A DNA stretch of 64,000 bases from Candidatus Poribacteria bacterium. GTDB taxonomy: Bacteria > Poribacteria > WGA-4E > WGA-3G. Under the pieces are notes generated by a model. The model was given only the letters and a program-made list of their open reading frames with translations. It was not told the origin of the DNA and made no database searches. The DNA lies in contig JAPOZO010000007.1 of NCBI GenBank assembly GCA_026706025.1, forward strand, positions 1-64,000, given 5' to 3'. Positions within the stretch are counted from its first letter, which is position 1; the number at the start of each line of letters is the position of its first letter. Below, in pieces: positions 25,116 to 34,413 of the stretch. The position numbers were made by a program, and so were the translations under genes.

Positions 25116-26126
25116 ATGCTTATCCGAAATGAAACCACCAGAGCGAACCAGTGGTATTGGCTTGTTATCGTTTTGATGGGATCGGTAGTGTTCAGTTCTT
25201 GTGTGAGTTCGACGCTTAACACGACCGGTTCTACTTCTTCAATGACGGATAACGAGGCATACGCCGAAATCAAAGCTATTGCTGGAAAACTTGAAAATAG
25301 CGGCGATCCGGCTGCTTATGAAGCCCTAATTGAGAAATCAAAGGTTTTTATTAAGGCGCACCCCAAATATAAGCGCGTGGATGAGATATACGCCCTTCTC
25401 GGAGCCAGTTTAGTCCAGATCAATCGTACCGACGAAGGAATTGAGATTCTTGAAGAACTCATTCGGTACTACCCAACTGCTGATTATGTTGAACCGAGTT
25501 TGTTGGTATTGGGATTGGCTTATGACAAAGTCGGTAAGCACGATAAGGCGGATCCGCTTTACGAAAAACTGGTAAATCATACAAAGTACCGTGGCCGTAA
25601 GTACGCCGAAACCGCACAGCAGCTCCTTGAACAGGATTGGGAGGCAAGAACAGGCGAATTCGCCAACGTCCCTGCAACGAACACAAGTCCAAGTCCGAAC
25701 CAATTTATTAATAAACCTGCGTTAGATTTTCAGGTGACAGGTTTGAAGGGTGAACCGCTCTCACTGTCACAATATCGTGGACAGGTCGTGCTGCTCGATT
25801 TCTGGGCGACGTGGTGTCCGCCTTGCATCGCTGAGATGCCGAACGTTAAAAGGACTTACGCAAAGTACAAAAATCAGAAGTTTGAAATTATCGGTATCAG
25901 TTTAGATCAGTCAACAGCACCGCTTGAAGCATACATCGCGAGTGAAGGCCTCATGTGGCGGCAATATTGGGATAGCGGCAGCAGGATTAGCAGTATGTAC
26001 AACGTTCGCGCAATTCCATCAACGTTTCTGATTGATGGTGCGGGCATTATCCGCCGAGTGAATCTCCGTGGCGGTGCGCTTGAGATGGCTGTGGCTGAAC
26101 TCGTGCGCGAAAATCTGGATAATTAA
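25116..26126 (+). CDS. TPR and thioredoxin (TlpA/ResA-like) lipoprotein
   Basis: A 336-residue protein with an export signal ending in a lipobox-like VFSSC (Cys near residue 29). Two or three TPR-like helices follow (DEIYALLGASLVQINRTDEG, VEPSLLVLGLAYDKVGKHDK), then a thioredoxin fold from about residue 195. The active site WCPPC (about 232-236) sits in FWATWCPPCIAEMP, and the cis-Pro region reads IPSTFLIDG. TlpA/ResA-like proteins reduce disulfides outside the cytoplasm, for example in cytochrome c maturation. A GGAG site precedes the ATG. It is a close paralogue of the next gene. Confidence 0.85.
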   Translation: MLIRNETTRANQWYWLVIVLMGSVVFSSCVSSTLNTTGSTSSMTDNEAYAEIKAIAGKLENSGDPAAYEALIEKSKVFIKAHPKYKRVDEIYALLGASLVQINRTDEGIEILEELIRYYPTADYVEPSLLVLGLAYDKVGKHDKADPLYEKLVNHTKYRGRKYAETAQQLLEQDWEARTGEFANVPATNTSPSPNQFINKPALDFQVTGLKGEPLSLSQYRGQVVLLDFWATWCPPCIAEMPNVKRTYAKYKNQKFEIIGISLDQSTAPLEAYIASEGLMWRQYWDSGSRISSMYNVRAIPSTFLIDGAGIIRRVNLRGGALEMAVAELVRENLDN

Positions 26127-26169
26127 ATGCCAAAATTCGCTGGCAAGGTTCTCATCAAATGTTTCTATT

Positions 26170-26258
26170 AGGACTTACGCATTCCGCTTTAAAGTCCCCC
26201 TGATAAGGGGGATTTAGGGGGTTTAAAGGACGGAAATTCCAACTTTTGCGTAAGTCCT
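26170..26258. mobile_element. MITE-like element with AGGACTTACGCA inverted ends
   Basis: An 89-bp non-coding element with perfect 12-bp terminal inverted repeats, AGGACTTACGCA (26170-26181) and TGCGTAAGTCCT (26247-26258). The interior holds a second palindrome, AGTCCCCCTGATAAGGGGGA. The same termini bound the element at 59705-59901. It separates the two thioredoxin paralogues. Confidence 0.75.
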
Positions 26259-26314
26259 GTCTATAAACAAAAAAATTCAAACAGGTAGATTCAACAGAAC
26301 TGAGGAGGTTTAAA

Positions 26315-28615
26315 ATGTTCTCCCGAAATAAAATAGGTTCACAAGAAAAAGAAAACAGAAGCTTCCGTAGTGTTCTCATCGGTGTGTTCGCGAGCCTTGT
26401 ACTGATCGGTTTTTGTGTTAACCTCGCTGGTGCCTATTCAGTGAAACCCGCTGACGAATATAAGGAAATTAAGGCGATCTATAAACGTCTCAGAGAGCAG
26501 CACAGATCTGAAGATTTAGAGAAATTAATTGAGAAATCCAGAGATTTTGTTGCAGCACATCCAGCGTACAACCGCGTGGACGAGGTTTATTATTTGCTTG
26601 GTAATGCTTTAGTTCAGTTAGAGCGTGTTGACGAAGGCATTAAAGTCTTTGAAGAACTTATTGAGGACCATCCAAACGCCCGTTACGTTCAAAATTGCCT
26701 GTTAGAATTGGGGTTGGTGTATGATCAACTCGGCGAGCACGACAAAGCAGACAATGCTTATCAGAAATTGGTAAACCACCCAAAATATGGGAAGCGATCA
26801 CAAGCGAAACGTGCGAGGCAAATTCTCGAACAGGATAGAACTGAGCGAACGGGTGAATTATCGAAACCCTCCGGGGCGAATCCGTCACTCGGAATGAATC
26901 CGAGCGAGTGGATTGGCACACCGGCATTGGATTTTCAGGTGACAGATTTGAAGGGTGAAGCACTCTCCTTAGAACAATACCGTGGACAAGTTGTACTGCT
27001 CGACTTCTGGGCGACATGGTGCCCGCCTTGTATCGCAGAGATACCGAATGTTAAGAAGACTTATGAAACATACAAAGATCAGAAATTCCAAATCGTCGGT
27101 ATCAGCCTCGACAGGTCGAGGGAACCACTTGAGGCATACATTGAGAAAGAAAACCTCACATGGCTACACTATTGGGACAACATCGGCAAGGTCAGCAATC
27201 TTTACAAGGTACAGACGATTCCATCGACCTTTTTGATTGACGGTGAAGGTGTTATCCGCAAAACAAACCTCCGAGGCTATCGGCTTGAGACTGCTGTCGC
27301 TGAATTAGTGAAAGAAAATCTCGCGAAACCTACCGATACTCCCACGAAAACACCTGAATCCGATTCGCGATTACAGTCGATACCTGCAACAAAGATTCTT
27401 AAACAGGAGACAACCCCTGAGAAAGAAGAATCGCAGAAACCTCTTAGAACAGATCCGAGTGAGTGGGTCGGTAAACCGGCACCAGATTTTCAGGTAACCG
27501 ATCTGAACGGTGAAGCACTCTCTTTGAAAGACTATCGTGGACAGGTTGTACTTCTTGATTTTTGGGCGACATGGTGTGGACCCTGCATTGCCGAGATGCC
27601 AAAAGTTAAGAAGACTTATGAAACATACAAAGACCAGAAGTTTCAGATTATCGGTATCAGTTTGGATCGGTCAGAGGAACTACTTGCGGCTTATATTGAG
27701 AAAGAAGGACTTGTATGGGTTCACTATTGGGATGACAGCCGCGACGTAAGGAATTTGTATAAGGTGTGGGGAATTCCAACGGCATTTTTGATTGACGGTG
27801 AAGGAATTATCCGAAAGGCGAGCCTCGGCGGTTTTGATGTTGAGACGGCTGTTGCTGAATTGGTGGAAAAAAATCTTGCCCGACCCGCCGATCCCCCCGC
27901 AAGTCCAGCGTTCGACTCATCTGAAGGCACACAAAATATGGAGCCGAATGTCAGAGAAATCATCGATGCTGCTATCGCTGCGCACGGTGGACTTCAGAGA
28001 CTACAAGCCGTGAAAAACATCGTGATAGAATCTCACAGCTTTGAACACTTTCCTGACGGGGATGTGCAGGATGAGGGGCGTTCTAAAGCCTACTTTTATC
28101 CTGACAAATTCCGTAGCGATTGGGATGTAGACGGGGACAGAGGTGGTTTAATCTTTGATGGTGATTCTTTATTTCGGTTAACGGATGGAGAGGCAAAACC
28201 TGTTCCTTCTCAGGAGGTAGTGTCTTATCTTATCTTCTTCAAAGATAGCCTTTTCCGAGAACCGATTTGGCTTTTACCAGCACTCGCAAAAGGCGATATT
28301 CCTGTTCAATACATCGGAGCAGAGGAAGTAAAGGGCATTTCGACATCCGTTCTCCGCGTTACGCAGCCTTCTGGAAAAAAGTTAAAAGTCTTCATTAGTA
28401 AAGAAACGCACTACATAGTCCAGTTTAGTTATGAAGTTGGGATAGGCGGAGGGGCGGAAAACGTGACAGCGTTCTTTGAGGATTATCGGGATGTGGATGG
28501 CGTTAAAGTCGCGCATCATCGTGCCACAAAGAACGGGGAATATCGGCAGATTTTGGTTACCGACATCGAATTGAACGCTGAAGTTGACGAGGCACTGTTT
28601 CGTCCAGCAGAATAA
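26315..28615 (+). CDS. TPR protein with two thioredoxin domains and a C-terminal LolA-like domain
   Basis: A 766-residue exported protein: signal or membrane anchor at residues 23-45, TPR-like helices about 50-170, thioredoxin domain 1 about 190-335 with WCPPC near residue 235, a Pro/Thr-rich linker, thioredoxin domain 2 about 380-520 with WCGPC near 421, then about 220 residues starting NVREIIDAAIAAHGGLQRLQ. This last part looks like the LolA/LolB-like outer-membrane-lipoprotein-carrier fold. The two thioredoxin domains are near-identical at the nucleotide level in places, indicating recent duplication. GGAGG precedes the ATG. Redox work in the periplasm is likely; the LolA-like part may bind a lipid or report on substrate. 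Confidence 0.8.
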   Translation: MFSRNKIGSQEKENRSFRSVLIGVFASLVLIGFCVNLAGAYSVKPADEYKEIKAIYKRLREQHRSEDLEKLIEKSRDFVAAHPAYNRVDEVYYLLGNALVQLERVDEGIKVFEELIEDHPNARYVQNCLLELGLVYDQLGEHDKADNAYQKLVNHPKYGKRSQAKRARQILEQDRTERTGELSKPSGANPSLGMNPSEWIGTPALDFQVTDLKGEALSLEQYRGQVVLLDFWATWCPPCIAEIPNVKKTYETYKDQKFQIVGISLDRSREPLEAYIEKENLTWLHYWDNIGKVSNLYKVQTIPSTFLIDGEGVIRKTNLRGYRLETAVAELVKENLAKPTDTPTKTPESDSRLQSIPATKILKQETTPEKEESQKPLRTDPSEWVGKPAPDFQVTDLNGEALSLKDYRGQVVLLDFWATWCGPCIAEMPKVKKTYETYKDQKFQIIGISLDRSEELLAAYIEKEGLVWVHYWDDSRDVRNLYKVWGIPTAFLIDGEGIIRKASLGGFDVETAVAELVEKNLARPADPPASPAFDSSEGTQNMEPNVREIIDAAIAAHGGLQRLQAVKNIVIESHSFEHFPDGDVQDEGRSKAYFYPDKFRSDWDVDGDRGGLIFDGDSLFRLTDGEAKPVPSQEVVSYLIFFKDSLFREPIWLLPALAKGDIPVQYIGAEEVKGISTSVLRVTQPSGKKLKVFISKETHYIVQFSYEVGIGGGAENVTAFFEDYRDVDGVKVAHHRATKNGEYRQILVTDIELNAEVDEALFRPAE

Positions 28616-28649
28616 AACAACAGATGTAATGCTCCCTTTGTACTTTTTT

Positions 28650-28710
28650 GTAGCATAGGCTGTCAGCCTGTGGCAGTATAACACGCGACTTCACAGTTCG
28701 CGCTACCATA
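28650..28710. repeat. Short palindromes upstream of the ABC ATPase gene
   Basis: TAGGCTGTCAGCCTG and CGCGACTTCACAGTTCGCG are two small hairpins in the 112-bp gap. They look like members of the local REP-type families; no terminator T tract follows. Confidence 0.3.
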
Positions 28711-28727
28711 CGAGTGTATAAGTAATT

Positions 28728-29816
28728 ATGGCACAGGTCACCTTGAAAGATGTCACCAAAATTTACGATGGTGATGTCCTCGCAGTTGAACAGGCGGATT
28801 TCCAGATTCCAGATGAGTCATTTACCGTACTCGTCGGTCCGTCAGGATGCGGCAAATCGACGATGTTACGGATGATTGCCGGGTTGGAAGAGATTACCGA
28901 AGGCGACATCTATATCGATGATGAACGCATCAATGACACGCCGCCTAAAGATAGGGACATCGCTATGGTCTTCCAAAACTATGCGCTCTATCCACACATG
29001 ACGGTGTATAAGAACATGGCGTTCGGGTTGAAACTTCGCAAATATCCGAAAGCGGAAATTGAACAGCGCGTCAACGAAGCGGCGGAAATTTTGAGCATTT
29101 CGCACCTCTTGAACCGCAAACCGAAGCATCTCTCCGGTGGTGAACGCCAACGCGTCGCTGTTGGTAGGGCAATCGTGCGACATCCGAAGGTGTTCCTATT
29201 CGATGAACCGTTGAGCAACCTTGACGCGAAGCTGCGTGTGCAAATGCGGATGGAGATCAGTCGGCTGCACGACCGACTCAACGCCACTATTGTCTACGTT
29301 ACCCACGACCAAGTTGAAGCGATGACGATGGGGGACCAGATAGTCGTTCTCAATGAGGGGAAAATCCAACAGATTGCCGATCCCGGAACGCTTTACCACA
29401 AACCCGCGAACCAATTCGTCGGCGGCTTCATCGGTACACCACCGATGAATTTTATAGAGACGCAGATTGTGAGTAATGGCGGCACCCCGACACTCCGATT
29501 TGAGAGCTTTGAGGTGGAACTGAATAGCCAGCTCCAGTCGGCACTCATCAAACTTTCGGGAGACGCAGTAACGCTCGGTATCCGACCAGAGGATATTCAC
29601 CTCGGTGAAAGTGAGAGGAACAGTGTTGATACACAAGTGGAACTGGTTGAGCCGCTCGGAAATCATGCACTTTTATATTTGCGGACCGAGAAAAACAACT
29701 TTGTTGCACAATCGGATCTTATCAATATGCCGCAACACAATACGCCGTTGACAGTTAACTTCAACATGAACAAGGCGCATCTGTTCCACCCAGAAACAGG
29801 TGATTCACTTTTTTAA
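28728..29816 (+). CDS. ABC transporter ATPase, MalK/UgpC/MsmX type
   Basis: A 362-residue sugar-import-type ATPase. Walker A is GPSGCGKST (residues about 37-45), the Q-loop lies in MVFQNYALYPHMTV, the signature is LSGGERQRVAVGRAIVR, Walker B is FLFDEPLSNLDAKLR and the H-loop is YVTHDQVEAMTMGD. From about residue 240 a TOBE-type regulatory domain follows (PPMNFIETQI, LGIRPEDIHLGESE, VELVEPLGNHALLYL). No permease or binding-protein gene is beside it, so it probably serves several distant importers, as MsmX and UgpC homologues can. Confidence 0.92.
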   Translation: MAQVTLKDVTKIYDGDVLAVEQADFQIPDESFTVLVGPSGCGKSTMLRMIAGLEEITEGDIYIDDERINDTPPKDRDIAMVFQNYALYPHMTVYKNMAFGLKLRKYPKAEIEQRVNEAAEILSISHLLNRKPKHLSGGERQRVAVGRAIVRHPKVFLFDEPLSNLDAKLRVQMRMEISRLHDRLNATIVYVTHDQVEAMTMGDQIVVLNEGKIQQIADPGTLYHKPANQFVGGFIGTPPMNFIETQIVSNGGTPTLRFESFEVELNSQLQSALIKLSGDAVTLGIRPEDIHLGESERNSVDTQVELVEPLGNHALLYLRTEKNNFVAQSDLINMPQHNTPLTVNFNMNKAHLFHPETGDSLF

Positions 29817-29948
29817 CTTTCCTTGCGGGTAAATGACGTAGGTTTAGACGTTAACGTGCCTTTCTCGAAATCCGCCCTCCATTACATTACGGGCTACGGT
29901 TTTAGTATACAAAAGAGAACCACTGAATTAAACTCACGTTAATTTAAT

Positions 29949-30968
29949 TTACAGAGCCTGAATTTGTGCCCATGTTTCTGCCTCTATCGGAATACCTTCC
30001 CGTTCCCGTTTGCGTTGTTCCTTCCAACTGCGTTCCCCCGGCATCCGAATTGCGTCAACACCAGCAGCGCGTTTCGCTGATTTGAGATACGCTATAAAAC
30101 GCTCTATCTCGGCACTGAACCCCGGAAACCCTCTAAAACTCGCAACGTTGATTGCAAGCACAAACAACCCATTACCGACGCGGGCATCCGCACCTTGGCT
30201 ACACCCAGCACCTGTGAGTGTGCCTGCCAGAATATCAACAATTACGCTTAGACCAAATCCTTTGTGGGCAGCAATCCCGCCGAACGGTAATAAAGCAGCA
30301 GGTGGCGTGCTGTAGAAGTCGTCCGCATTTGTCGTTGACTCACCTTCTGCGTCAATCAACCAGCCGTGTGGAAGCACCTCGTCCTGATGCTGTCTAACCC
30401 GAATCTTCCCCGATGCAACAACACTCGTAGACATATCCAATACAATCGGATCTTGCCCTTCAATCGGCACAGCACACGCGATCGGATTGGTAGAGAGTCT
30501 GCCCTCAACGCCGCCGTGCGGTGCAACACACGTGCCACCGCCGTGGTCATTTGCCATCAGTAGTGCAATCATTTCCGCATCTACTGCAAGGCATGCATAT
30601 CCACCCAATCGACCGACCTCATTACACCGTGAGACAGCAACGGAACTGATGTCCGTCTGTTTTGCCTTTGCAATCGCCAATTCAACAGCGCGCGTCGCAA
30701 TCACGGGACCGAACCCCCAGTTCCCATCTAACACCGCAATCGACGCGGATTCGTGTAAGGTCTCTGTTAGAGCACCCGGTTGAATTAATCCTGCCTCCAG
30801 TTCGCGTACATATTTTGCGAGATGAATAACGCCGTGTGAATCGTGTCCGACGCGGTTGGCATCCACCATAGAACGGGTTACGATTTCCGCTTCCGCTTCA
30901 GATATATTTAATTTTTGGAAGACGTTGAGGCAAATAGCAGTGAGTTCTTCTGCTGTAAAGTTCGGCAT
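29949..30968 (-). CDS. Malate/lactate/ureidoglycolate dehydrogenase family (Ldh2-type) oxidoreductase
   Basis: A 339-residue NAD(P)-dependent dehydrogenase of the Ldh_2 fold. Hallmarks are AEIVTRSMVDANRVGHDSHG (about residues 21-40), DGNWGFGPVIATRAVELAIA, the substrate-site SRCNEVGRLGGYACLA, LSTNPIACAVPI, and the conserved LPFGGIAAHKGFGLSVIVDI. Members reduce 2-keto acids or oxidise ureidoglycolate, sulfolactate or similar. The substrate is not deducible; the neighbouring sugar-type ATPase is divergent in role and convergent in orientation. Downstream 29817-29948 holds nothing obvious. Confidence 0.88.
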   Translation of the reverse strand: MPNFTAEELTAICLNVFQKLNISEAEAEIVTRSMVDANRVGHDSHGVIHLAKYVRELEAGLIQPGALTETLHESASIAVLDGNWGFGPVIATRAVELAIAKAKQTDISSVAVSRCNEVGRLGGYACLAVDAEMIALLMANDHGGGTCVAPHGGVEGRLSTNPIACAVPIEGQDPIVLDMSTSVVASGKIRVRQHQDEVLPHGWLIDAEGESTTNADDFYSTPPAALLPFGGIAAHKGFGLSVIVDILAGTLTGAGCSQGADARVGNGLFVLAINVASFRGFPGFSAEIERFIAYLKSAKRAAGVDAIRMPGERSWKEQRKREREGIPIEAETWAQIQAL

Positions 30969-31081
30969 CGCAGGCTCCTTGTATGAGGTCCCGCTATTTT
31001 ACAAGTCTTCGTCGGTGTTGTCAAGCGGAAACAAAAAAAATTTGCCCGTTGTGAGATTTTCCGACGAAATCCGCATTCATG

Positions 31082-31123
31082 TCTTATGAAATCTTATGAA
31101 ATCTTGTGAAATCTTGTGAAATC
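31082..31123. repeat. Four tandem 10-bp repeats upstream of the sigma-factor gene
   Basis: Units of TCTTATGAAA and TCTTGTGAAA, two of each, lie about 75-115 bp before the proposed start. They might be protein-binding sites or slippage products; the sequence alone does not decide. Confidence 0.5.
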
Positions 31124-31195
31124 ACAAAAACTCCTCATTTTTACTTTGAGGTTTATCTTATACTGCTTTCAATTGGAGGACTTCATTCATGTCAG

Positions 31196-31825
31196 GTGAC
31201 CGATGAGCAAAGGCGAGATGCAAGACTTGTTCACAGGATCCTATCTGGAGACGAGACTGCTCTTGCAGAACTCAATGCGCTATACAAGCACCGTATCTGT
31301 GAATTTATCGCAAGTAAAATAGGCGACTGGCACTATGCGGAGGAGCTAACCCAGGACACGTTCCTCAAAGTGAAGCAACATCTACAAACGTTGAGGGAAC
31401 CCGAGAAGGTTTTGAATTGGATGTTCCGCATTGCTGATCAACTGGTTGCCGGATGGCATAGAAAAAACCAGAAACGTATCCAGATGGAATCTTTTGCTGA
31501 GGTTTCCGGGACTGATATGGAAAGCGCAGCTGCCAACGCATACCAATTAGCGGAAACGGACGCGTTGAACGAGGGTCGATATATAAATCTCTTTGCGGCG
31601 ATCGCGCAACTGCCTGAATTAGAGCAGAAGATATTTCGCCTGCAACTCCAAAACAAGAGTTATGAAGAGATTGCTGAAATATGCGAAGTCTCTATGTCCT
31701 CCGTGAGGAATCGGTTGTCTCGTGCAAAGCAAAAACTCAAAGCCTGGGCAGCAGCTTGGGAAGAAGCAAATGCTGAAGGCCGAGACTTGGATTTCTCAGA
31801 GTTTAACAAGGGGAAGGGTAAATAG
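31196..31825 (+). CDS. RNA polymerase sigma factor, ECF-like
   Basis: A roughly 209-residue two-domain sigma factor. Region 2 covers LNALYKHRICEFIASKIGDW, YAEELTQDTFLKVKQHLQTL and VLNWMFRIADQLVAGWHRKN. Region 4 covers FAAIAQLPELEQKIFRLQLQ and the helix-turn-helix NKSYEEIAEICEVSMSSVRN. The start is uncertain: I use GTG 31196 (VTDEQRRDARLV), but the best ribosome site GGAGGA (31175-31180) fits an out-of-frame ATG at 31189 that encodes only MSGDR. A minileader or frameshift is possible. Two coiled-coil envelope genes follow; no typical zinc anti-sigma factor is seen. Confidence 0.8.
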   Translation: MTDEQRRDARLVHRILSGDETALAELNALYKHRICEFIASKIGDWHYAEELTQDTFLKVKQHLQTLREPEKVLNWMFRIADQLVAGWHRKNQKRIQMESFAEVSGTDMESAAANAYQLAETDALNEGRYINLFAAIAQLPELEQKIFRLQLQNKSYEEIAEICEVSMSSVRNRLSRAKQKLKAWAAAWEEANAEGRDLDFSEFNKGKGK

Positions 31826-31999
31826 CATTTACTTTTTCTGGAGTAGCACCGCTGGTTTGTTTGTGTAGAGTCGCTGTTATTAATTCGGTATTTCCCGTTC
31901 TGCCCTTGAAAGGCGTGCGAAGCGTGTGATAACACAAATGTCAAAATTTATTCTTGATATCAATTTCTAAACCTTATATAATTATTAGGAGAAGAGGAT

Positions 32000-32767
32000 A
32001 TGTTTTTACGCAAATACTGCGTACCAATCACGGTTTTTGTCGTGGCAATGTGTGTTGTCACATTTACAATAGCACAGAATCCAAATAGAGCAAAAGCGAT
32101 AACAGATGCGCTCCGGGCTATGAATGAAGCCCAATCGGGTATCCAAGGAATTGAGAGCATCATTCAAGACCTTAAGAGAGAATTAGATGAGATAGAAGTA
32201 GATCTGAGTGCAGCGAAATCCGTTTTTACACCTTTCGCAGAACTTTGGGCAACCGCTACGAGCAATTTAGAAGACGCTGAAGATGAATTTAACGCTGCAT
32301 TTGACGCTTACGAGGCAGCCGGTAATCGGGTAGATGCTACCGAGTCACACATAGCAGGCTTAGAGGCAGATCTCCAGTATTCCAGAGATATGCTTTTCAA
32401 TTTGGATTCTGATAATCCGAGCTCTGGGAGTCAATCCGATTATTGGAGGCAGAAAATATCAGATTTGCAAGCCGATTTAGCGATGGCACGATCCGAGCTT
32501 GAATCCGCAAGAGCGGAGCGGAATCGCACCCGAAGTGCCATGAGAAGGGCCGCAAGACAATTACCGTACCTTCGAGATGAGGAAAGGCGAGCTGAGGAAC
32601 TGGCCGACAAGGCTTACAAACAGGTCGGCAGGCTTGAGGGTGAGAAATCAGCCAAACTCGCTGAAATCGAAGCGAAAGAAGCAGAGAAGGCCATAGCGGA
32701 ACAAAAGTATCGAGAGGCAGAAGCTAAATACCTCGAATTGAAAGCAGAGCAAGAAGGAGATGGATAA
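32000..32767 (+). CDS. Exported coiled-coil protein of unknown function
   Basis: A 255-residue protein with a signal peptide (VFVVAMCVVTFTIA, cleavage near residue 26). Almost the whole rest is heptad-rich helix (residues about 40-120 and 160-250) rich in Glu, Ala, Lys and Arg, interrupted near 130-150 by a Gly/Ser-rich turn (DSDNPSSGSQSD). AGGAG lies before the ATG. It is joined head to tail with the next gene (stop TAA 32765-32767, next ATG 32768) and lies 174 bp after the sigma-factor gene. It may form a periplasmic helical rod or filament; no family was recognised. Confidence 0.65.
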   Translation: MFLRKYCVPITVFVVAMCVVTFTIAQNPNRAKAITDALRAMNEAQSGIQGIESIIQDLKRELDEIEVDLSAAKSVFTPFAELWATATSNLEDAEDEFNAAFDAYEAAGNRVDATESHIAGLEADLQYSRDMLFNLDSDNPSSGSQSDYWRQKISDLQADLAMARSELESARAERNRTRSAMRRAARQLPYLRDEERRAEELADKAYKQVGRLEGEKSAKLAEIEAKEAEKAIAEQKYREAEAKYLELKAEQEGDG

Positions 32768-33838
32768 ATGTTAAATCAGTGCCTATATCGAAAGCGTTAT
32801 TTCATCCTTGCAGTCGTTGTGGTGATAATGACATGTTCCTCTGCACTTCTATACCTGTCAAAAATGCGGCAGACGCAGCACGCGCGGATGCCGAAAATGA
32901 CGCATCAACCTCCTTTGACGCTGCGCGACCTTCAAAAAAACAACCTTCTCTTCAAAAACGACGCGCAATTAGCAGCAGCGTTACCCGAAGAAAAGGAGCA
33001 AGCGGCAACTGAATTTTTGGAAGCACTTGCTTTTTTACCAGACGATGATATTTTCACGCTCAAGGAAGAAAGGCAGCGCGCCTTAAAAATTCAGCAGCAA
33101 GAACGAGAAAGGCGGCGCGTAAAACTCGCCTTATACCAAAATCTCATCGCGAAATGGCAAGATGAAGAAACACGAGAAATAAAACAAGAGGCATGGCAAA
33201 CGAAATTCGCAGTGGATCGAAAAAGGGCTGCAGCTTTTCTTCAGAAAGCAAAGGAATTCCTTGAGAGCCAAGCGATCTTTGATGAATACGGCGATGTCAG
33301 GGCAATAAACGTAAATGGCACTTTTGTTCCGATAGAAAGCCTTTATGAAAACGCTGAAATTGGTGGGCAATCCGAGGGCTTTTTTTCCTCACCAAGTTCT
33401 TCCGTAGAACCCGTCGAAAACTCAGACGTTGCCAATGACAATCCAAAAGACGTCTTTACGCAGCAACAGGAGGTTTCCGAAGACCCAGATATCACGGTAA
33501 TCGAATCAGAAACATTCACACCCGGTATCTTCCGCGAAACGATCACCTTGCAGGTATCCATATGGTCGGCAGACATTGACGGGCAGTATCTAGATGTTAT
33601 CCTGACACCGTACCTTACCGAGACGGAGTTTGAAGAATTCTTTCCAACTGAAGAATCACAGCAGATGCTTCAAGCACGTAAACAGCAAATGCAAGCCGAC
33701 ATCACCGAGCGTGTTGAAAGGTTTTTGGTAGAGGATACCCACGGAAACCGAGATCAGAAACTCTCTATTATTAGGGAGACACTTTCCCAAAACTGGGGTG
33801 AGGAGATTGCAAACAACGTTGTAAAAGACTTGCAATAG
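32768..33838 (+). CDS. Membrane-anchored protein with coiled coil, unknown function
   Basis: A 356-residue protein with one N-terminal transmembrane helix (FILAVVVVIMTCSSALLYL, residues 12-30), a long charged helical segment (about 75-170, with EERQRALKIQQQERERRRVK), a low-complexity Ser/Glu linker (about 190-225) and a C-terminal helical domain. Its ATG follows the previous stop directly, so the two are surely cotranscribed and probably interact. A good intrinsic terminator follows at 33907. I do not recognise a family. An atypical anti-sigma or stress-sensing partner of the upstream sigma factor is possible but unsupported. Confidence 0.6.
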   Translation: MLNQCLYRKRYFILAVVVVIMTCSSALLYLSKMRQTQHARMPKMTHQPPLTLRDLQKNNLLFKNDAQLAAALPEEKEQAATEFLEALAFLPDDDIFTLKEERQRALKIQQQERERRRVKLALYQNLIAKWQDEETREIKQEAWQTKFAVDRKRAAAFLQKAKEFLESQAIFDEYGDVRAINVNGTFVPIESLYENAEIGGQSEGFFSSPSSSVEPVENSDVANDNPKDVFTQQQEVSEDPDITVIESETFTPGIFRETITLQVSIWSADIDGQYLDVILTPYLTETEFEEFFPTEESQQMLQARKQQMQADITERVERFLVEDTHGNRDQKLSIIRETLSQNWGEEIANNVVKDLQ

Positions 33839-33906
33839 GCGAACACAAGTTGACAATGCTGAAGTACCAGTTCTTGGGAGAGTAACTTTTCTTCAACGGA
33901 TGTTTC

Positions 33907-33950
33907 AAAAGCCGCCTCTGTGATTTACACACATGGCGGCTTTCTTTGTT
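33907..33950 (+). terminator. Intrinsic terminator after the coiled-coil gene pair
   Basis: AAAGCCGCC and GGCGGCTTT arms with an 18-nt loop, followed by TTTCTTTGTT. It lies about 70 bp past the stop of the 32768-33838 gene. The remaining gap to 34566 is A/T-rich and holds two promoters and a palindrome listed separately. Confidence 0.75.
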
Positions 33951-34181
33951 GTTTGGATAGGACGTTAAAGTCAACTGATATTTCTCACAATTGCTCGGAA
34001 ACCCATATAAAAAATAAGTGCAAATGAAACTTTTTACCCCTATGACCATTGACTTCGTGAAAACAAACGCACACATATTTTACATGAGTGAAAGTTTTCT
34101 AATTCCTCTAAACCTAATAACATCAATACGAAATACCTATAAAAAACCCATTTAATGGACGATTTCATATTCTATTTTGTT

Positions 34182-34210
34182 TTGAAAACAAGGTGCTTTT
34201 TTCATATAAT
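34182..34210 (+). promoter_or_regulatory. Strong sigma-70 promoter candidate
   Basis: TTGAAA (34182-34187), a 17-bp spacer and a perfect TATAAT (34205-34210). The predicted start is near 34217, leaving about 350 nt before the next ATG. Two 14-bp direct repeats (AATGTAGGTCTATT/C) follow at once. Confidence 0.55.
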
Positions 34211-34344
34211 GTAGGTCTATTAATGTAGGTCTATCAATGAGCATTTTTAGCATTTTCATAACCGCGTATTGAGAGAACGTTGATAGGTAGTGGCTTCTGA
34301 GTGCTTTTGAGAAATCCCAGTTTTGTTAATTTTTCGTCTTTAAC

Positions 34345-34372
34345 TTGACAAAATCCAAAAATAGAGTAAACT
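34345..34372 (+). promoter_or_regulatory. Second promoter candidate for the small membrane gene
   Basis: TTGACA (34345-34350), a 16-bp spacer and TAAACT (34367-34372). It is followed 17 bp later by the palindrome at 34389-34413, a natural place for an operator. Confidence 0.4.
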
Positions 34373-34388
34373 CATGGAATTGAGGGTG

Positions 34389-34413
34389 ATCAATTTTGTG
34401 TTACAAAATTGAT
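34389..34413. promoter_or_regulatory. Perfect 11-bp palindrome, operator or hairpin
   Basis: ATCAATTTTGT, loop GTT, ACAAAATTGAT. It is perfect over 11 bp and A/T-rich, placed just past the second promoter. No T tract follows, so an operator or RNA hairpin is more likely than a terminator. Confidence 0.4.
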
